Assembly (NCBI GenBank): GCA_027946365.1 | Contig: JAPEUQ010000002.1 | Coordinates: 3,658,001 to 3,722,000, forward strand | Length of the DNA stretch: 64,000 nt | Direction of reading: 5' to 3' | Source of the DNA: Kalmusia sp. IMI 367209 | Taxonomy: Eukaryota; Ascomycota; Dothideomycetes; Pleosporales; Didymosphaeriaceae | In this document: positions 59,480-64,000 of the stretch, piece after piece | How the letters are laid out: each line of letters begins with the position of its first letter | Numbering within the stretch: the first letter of the stretch is position 1 | Made by a program: the position numbers and the translations under genes | The notes under the pieces: model-generated | The model's database searches: none | Seen by the model: the letters and a program-made list of their open reading frames with translations, nothing else | Told to the model about the DNA's origin: nothing

Positions 59480-60304
59480 TCACGATTGCGTATGTTTGTT
59501 CAAACCGGGGAGAGGAATCTTCCATCCTAGCTTCAGATCTTCCGACATAGGATCAATCGTCTCCATATTATACAAATTGAACCCCAAGTCCTCATTGATA
59601 TGGTTTGCGTTGAGAGCTTCGCCGAGGCAATAGGGATTAGCGACGTCGTCGGAGACGTTATAAGCAGCTGAGTGGAATTTGCCTTCTTTGTCGAGATCGA
59701 CGGTCGTGTAGAGATCCCCTGCTTCAGCTGCATTACGTGATGAGCAGGGCATGCAGTCCACCATCTCCGAAACGTGGCTGAGGCTGTTCTCCAGCGTGCG
59801 CCGAAATCCACCCTCTATCTTGCCCGTGCCGCCGAAGTCGACGGTCCTGACGCCACGGATCCCGAGGAGGGCCTTCGCAAGAACCTGCTCCGTGCTAGTG
59901 ACTTGGAACGCGTAGCGTTTCTTCTGCCTAGGTGCGCAGCGGTTCTCCACGACCCAGTTCAGGTAGGTCGGATAGTTCAGGGAGCTCGGCAAGTCGTCCT
60001 CGGGCACCGGCGAGGTGAGGACGTACTGGTATCGTGTGAGTAGGAAATCGCCTTCCACGACGATATAAATCTTGTCGAGTTTATGCGGTTGGTCAGCCTT
60101 CCGGCGACCATGGACAGGGTGGAGGTTAGTGAGGGCCACTACTAGCTGGAAACCCTGCTCTAGGATGAACTCCTCGGCGTTGAGGTATAGAACCAGTACG
60201 CGCAAGTCTGCCATTGCGCTAAAGTCTTTGGTGAGATTGAGGAAAGCTTTGTGGTCGGCCTCGTCGACGATGTGAAGGATTTGGCTGGAGGCCCAGGTAG
60301 ACAT
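59480..60304 (-). CDS. Hypothetical protein, unknown function
   Basis: Not recognised. A single-exon frame of 274 residues from ATG at 60304. It starts MSTWASSQILHIVDEADHKA and has alternating hydrophobic strands (LRVLVLYLN, KIYIVVEGDFLLTRYQYVL), then the segment AKALLGIRGVRTVDFGG shared with the nearby relic. The final 80 residues are polar with an acidic stretch and end LPGLNKHTQS. No signal peptide or transmembrane helix. The composition is that of a folded cytosolic protein. Fungal lineage-specific families of this sort often have several members, which fits the presence of a decayed copy next door. Confidence 0.65.
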   Translation of the reverse strand: MSTWASSQILHIVDEADHKAFLNLTKDFSAMADLRVLVLYLNAEEFILEQGFQLVVALTNLHPVHGRRKADQPHKLDKIYIVVEGDFLLTRYQYVLTSPVPEDDLPSSLNYPTYLNWVVENRCAPRQKKRYAFQVTSTEQVLAKALLGIRGVRTVDFGGTGKIEGGFRRTLENSLSHVSEMVDCMPCSSRNAAEAGDLYTTVDLDKEGKFHSAAYNVSDDVANPYCLGEALNANHINEDLGFNLYNMETIDPMSEDLKLGWKIPLPGLNKHTQS

Positions 60305-60837
60305 GGTAGTGTATTGATCGATTTCGGTGTGTTGCGCGGATAACGGGTTTGTATGATCCTGTAGGAGTAACAGGCAGAATTAGGTAAGGTTGTTTATAGT
60401 TGAACTGTGATGAGTAGATCTGCCCTGGGATCACGCGGTCTTTTATCCTTGAAGAAGTTGCCAGCGAGAAGTAATGTGACCATCAGTCTGATAATAAGCG
60501 CTCGTTCACAAGGGTTGACATAAGTGAATGTGTGGCCACTTACAAGCTGATGGAAAGCTCTAGGCACTGGTATGCTCAACTTCAACATCATCGTGGGGCA
60601 ATTATAAACAGTTTGGGGAGGCATTGTGAGCTGGGTTTGAAGACAAGAAGAGCCGAGATTAAGTTGGCGACTTTGGTGTGAGAACTGCATCCCTTAGAAG
60701 CTTCCTGTGTGGAAGTGCAATGCTAATAAAGGCATTTTGAGAATTCATGGCTTGACAACGTAGTAGCTACTCTCGAATAGTACACTTACGGTCGACGCAA
60801 CTCTATTCCTTACACTTAACTTTCTCAAGACTTGTGC
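60305..60837. other. Intergenic
   Basis: About 530 bases between two minus-strand genes; presumed promoter of the 60.3 kb gene and 3' UTR of the next. Nothing else was seen. Confidence 0.5.
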
Positions 60838-62557
60838 TCATTTCTCATAAGCTCTCCACCAGAGCGCCAGATTGGCGGCGACCAGGAGATCCACCATCTT
60901 CAAGCCTTCGTCCTCTATAATGAGTTTACCTAGCTTTGCCTGCTTTCCGCCAAAGCCACCTCCAGCAAACTCTTGCCCTAATGACAAATCCATGCGGTCC
61001 AGTGAGCGCCTGACGTCGTCTGTGCTGTCATTGCACGTGTCTGTATACGAGGAGTTGTGACGACCGTGCCGTGGCCTGTGGAAGAAGGATGATCTCTTAG
61101 ATGATTCTTCGGCCCGAGGCGTTGAGGCTTTCGAGCTGCTTGGCAGGTTGAATCTGAGTTCGCTGACGGGCATGGCTGCTGGAGGCGCTCCTTGTAGGCC
61201 CGGTATAAGATGTCGGCACTAGAAGAAGTTTAATTTATTAGGTGAAGAGTTAGATTAACAAGCTTACCTTTAGAGAACCACCTCCGGCACCAGTGATGAA
61301 TTCGCAACGGCCATTCCAAGGGCTTGTAAATACATATCCACGGAAGGTGGTCTGCTTTTCCGAGGCTTGTATAGAACTATAGGATTGATTCTCTCTTGTG
61401 AGAAAGGGAGGTGGCCCTGAAGGTCGCGAGTCCATAGATAACCTATCACGTTGCACACCCTCAAAACTATTCCTGGGGCTACTTCCGGACATATTGGAGT
61501 CGTGAGATTTGAGTCTTCGATGCCCGAATTCACCGCCCGGGTATTTAGCCCCTTCCATCCACAGCCGCCTACGGAACACGCCGTCGTCCCTTTCTGCTCT
61601 GGCTTGGTTCGTATTCAGTGCCGTTGCTGGAACATCCTGTGCAGAACTATATGTAGCGTTCGTCGTGTTAGAATCGCGGCTCGGAAGCGGTGGCATAGCG
61701 CTCGGCTCGGAATGGAGAAACTTTGAATACCCGGGATTGGTGACCTCGATGTATAGCGGCGCTCCTGCTTTTCTTCTAGCTGGCTCGTTGAATGTTGAAG
61801 AAGATATGTCTGGTACAGGGGGATCTTCGATGCGAGCGACGTTCCACTGCGCCCCAGAGGCCGGGTCTCGGCGAATGAGGGTTAGATATGTTCCTGGCGC
61901 CATTGTCTGCTGCGAAGGTCTTTGAGGGAGGGGAGGCCTGTTCTCGTCTTGAGATCGGCGTGGAACAAAGTCGGGACCTAAGAGGCCAGTAGAAGTCGGC
62001 TGGAGGTTTGCGGCACGGTTTTGCGCGTTCTCGAACCCATTGACCGGGGCCAATGTCCCAGGAATTGGTTTACGTCGAGGAGGGGGCTGCACGGGGGATA
62101 CTGGATACGGAGGGTCATTGGACACCGGATATGGAGGATTAGAAACGGGATACGGAGGGTTGGACACAGGCTTGCGTTGCACAGCGGCAGGCGGCGGTCC
62201 ATGTGAGGAATCCGGGCGCGAGTTGCTGTATTGCGGTTCTTTGAATAATGACTGGTCAACGAGGTGGACGTCTTCTGGCTGCTCCACATGTACGAAATAC
62301 AACGAATTCTGAATATCCTCTGCCGTTACCACCTTCTCCCGCGGTTTCATCGGAGACAAGAACACATCTATAAGCGATTAGGGAACAGGTCTCTCCAGGC
62401 ACATGGTAGTCGTACCTCTGCTGCCGGGCACGCGAGCAATGTAGAGGACCAGAGGCTCGTGCTTCACGTGGGTGGGGTTCCTGGGGTATGACGGGGGATT
62501 TGACGCAAGCGAGGTGAGGGTAGACAGAGACCTGGCCTGGACGGCAGGCACAGACAT
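60838..62557 (-). CDS. Conserved-looking Pro-rich protein with short tandem repeat
   Basis: Function unknown. Exons are 62557-62416, 62367-61268 and 61218-60838, in phase, 540 residues. The N-terminal 90 residues look folded (PLVLYIARVPGSRDVFLSP across the splice, then EKVVTAEDIQNSLYFVHVE). A Pro-rich linker contains three to four copies of a PPYPVSN unit encoded at about 62100-62175. The middle has an ordered block (APGTYLTLIRRDPASGAQWN, then LYIEVTNPGYSKF) and RRRLWMEGAKYPGGE. The last part (RGYVFTSPWNGRCEFITGAG across the second splice to SELRFNLPSS) resembles a small beta domain, followed by a helical end. It is divergent from rrp14. Confidence 0.75.
62100..62175 (-). repeat. Intragenic tandem repeat encoding PPYPVSN units
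   Basis: Imperfect 21-24 base units (GATACGGAGG and TTGGACAC on the plus strand recur) encode three to four PPYPVSN-like peptides in the Pro-rich linker. Expansion by slippage is likely. Confidence 0.75.
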
Positions 62558-63087
62558 TGGACTGGCGATGTCGAAGAACAGGAATCTAAGATAGTCGAGA
62601 AATAATACTCCTTAAGCTTTTGCTGTCGGAACAGCGCCCTGCAGGATGCCGAGCGCCTCATATAAGGCCGGGCAAGTGCGACCTGGCTGTGGCAGTGCCG
62701 ACGCGTCCTCGTCCAGCTGTGCCACCTGCATGCAAGCTTGCCACGCACGACGCAATTGGGCAACGTGGTGGAAGGCCAGCGAGAGACCGCAGCGTGCCCA
62801 AGTGAAGTGAAGACAGTCCCAGGGCTTGCTTGTGGCGCTACCACTGGTACGGTGCGCGGGCGGAACCGAAAGGCCGTCCAAAAAAAATAATGCCTGTGAC
62901 CGCCTTTGGAGGTAAGCTAAGGTAGAAATCTTGGCGTCCATCAATTTTCGGATTTTCCACCAGCGCTCACTAGGTGCACACGACACTTCCGCCCAGCCCT
63001 CTCGTCACCCGTCGCTGAGTGTATCGCTACTTGATTTCTGCAGGCCAAACTACTTCACCGGAAATCAATACTTTCGAAGCGGCAATC
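62558..63087. promoter_or_regulatory. Divergent intergenic region
   Basis: About 530 bases between the starts of the Pro-rich gene and rrp14, so it must hold both promoters. An A7 run lies at 62881-62887. A possible 5' UTR intron before rrp14 (CAG at 63041-63043) cannot be confirmed. Confidence 0.5.
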
Positions 63088-64000
63088 ATGGGCGACGATC
63101 TCGAGGCAAGCACCAGAAGCCGCCCCCGCTCTGCAAACGCCCGCTAACAACCAGAGCAGGCGCGATTGAAAGGACACCAGCGGGCTTTTGAGGGATTGAT
63201 GTCCTTGATACCTGCTAAGGATTACTACGGCAAAGACGAGAGCATCACCAGCGTATGTTGCACCCTGTCGTCGCCTTCACCTTCACCCGCTAAGAGTACC
63301 ACAGACAGAATGGACGCGAGTCGGCAAGAAACAGTCCAAAGCAGAGAAGAAAGCCGCGAAACGGGCAAAGCTAGACCCCGCGAACCACAAGAGCGCCCTT
63401 GATGTTCTAGAAGAGAATGCCCGGAAGCGAAAGCGGGAACTCGAGGCAGAAGCCGAGGGCGACGACTCCTCCGACTTCGACATGGGTGTTGAGAAGGAGA
63501 GGCCGGGAGAGGGTATGAGGGCCGCTTCAAGCAAAGCAAAGAAGCAGAAGACAGCCGCCAAGGCCGAGGCCGAGGCCGAGGCGCCATCGAAGAAGGAAGC
63601 GAAGGACGAGGAAAAGAGAGCCGCCAAGGAGGCGCGAGCGAAGGCAAATGCAGAGAAGCGGCAGCAAAAGCTCGAGAAGAAGAAAGAGAAGCAGGTACAG
63701 AAGCAGCAAACTCAACAGACAAAGAAGGCACAACAAGAGGAGTTTAGCAAAGATTTAAACGACCTCGAAGAGTCAGATGAGGAAGAGGCCTCCGACTCTC
63801 CAGACGAACAGGAGCACGACGAGGATCAAATCCAAGCCATGGACGTCAGCGGCCTGGTCGAAGAGGAACAGTCTACCGCTACAACATCTGCTGCAGACTC
63901 GACCGCCTCCACGGCATCCGTAGCCTCCGCTGCGTCGTCCGCATCCTCAATGCCACCACCCTCCGAGATTCCACAGAAGAAAGAGAAGAAGTCTCTCGTG
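63088..64000 (+). CDS. rrp14: Ribosome biogenesis protein Rrp14/SURF6 (3' end outside window)
   Basis: Nucleolar protein needed for 60S and 40S subunit maturation. Exon 1 is 63088-63105 (MGDDLE), intron 63106-63159 (GC-AG), exon 2 is 63160-63252, intron 63253-63304 (GTATGT), and exon 3 is 63305 to the window edge, open with 232 codons. The N-terminal RRP14 domain is clear: RLKGHQRAFEGLMSLIPAKD, YYGKDESITS, then TEWTRVGKKQSKAEKKAAKR and LDVLEENARKRKRELE. After that comes a Lys/Glu/Ala-rich coiled region and an acidic Ser-rich segment. The SURF6 C-terminal domain should lie beyond base 64000. The start is fixed by the short first exon that splices in phase. Confidence 0.9.
63106..63159 (+). other. 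GC-AG intron in rrp14
   Basis: A 54-base intron with donor GAG|GCAAGC, a GCTAAC branch-like site near 63142 and acceptor AGCAG|GCG. It joins MGDDLE to ARLKGHQRAF in phase. Reading through would hit a stop within 20 codons. Confidence 0.85.

Noticed and set aside
1..64000. tRNA genes, rRNA, CRISPR arrays and intact transposons
   Set aside because: No T-loop or acceptor-stem pairs, spaced direct repeats, long terminal repeats or transposase motifs were seen on reading both strands, though a covariance-model scan was not possible.

Overview
The window is nuclear DNA from a filamentous ascomycete (Pezizomycotina, most likely a dothideomycete-type mould). The evidence is the set of single-copy genes: the clock gene frq, a DIM-2 type DNA methyltransferase, a UstYa-family remnant, DUF3431 and DUF6594 proteins, a COP9 signalosome subunit and a single BUB1 kinase with Mad3-like features. 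Introns are mostly 45-110 bp with GT-AG ends. No tRNA, rRNA, intact transposon or CRISPR array was seen. Gene models below were built by joining reading frames at splice sites whose phase agrees on both sides, so exon coordinates are given in each entry.

Left part (1-23.8 kb): the 3' part of frq, cut by the left edge; a small Gln-Ala repeat gene; dihydroorotase (URA4-like); dim-2; a DUF3431 type II membrane protein; two disordered or unknown proteins; a TFIIIC triple-barrel subunit; a 2EXR/F-box-like protein; the Golgi Ca2+/Mn2+ ATPase PMR1; and, divergently, cohesin kleisin RAD21. Nearly all genes from 3 to 20.7 kb lie on the minus strand.

Middle (23.8-42.3 kb): a decayed UstYa-family fragment, a DUF6594 membrane protein, a 2 kb GC-rich leader ahead of a sar1/gapA-type RasGAP, a four-exon 137-residue conserved-looking protein, the kinetochore protein Mis14/Nsl1, and a SAS2-type MYST acetyltransferase. 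Next comes about 4.4 kb of gene-poor sequence (38-42.3 kb) that holds a P450 pseudogene.

Right part (42.3-64 kb): zinc alcohol dehydrogenase, BUB1, CSN3, a large MIT-domain protein with repeat-rich upstream DNA, a small unknown protein, a decayed fragment of a paralogue plus the intact-looking paralogue, a Pro-rich protein with a short tandem repeat, and the start of RRP14/SURF6, cut by the right edge.

The genes do not form a pathway or cluster. They are mostly housekeeping genes: clock, pyrimidine synthesis, DNA methylation, Pol III transcription, ion transport, chromosome cohesion, kinetochore and checkpoint, chromatin and ribosome biogenesis. Four conserved genes (dihydroorotase, the 2EXR gene, RasGAP, Mis14) carry frameshifts, mostly of one base and mostly in short homopolymers. 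These look more like assembly errors than biology. I did not find a convincing undescribed system. The best leads are the BUB1 with two KEN boxes, two GC-AG introns, the PCP variant of methyltransferase motif IV, and the secondary-metabolism-type pseudogenes.
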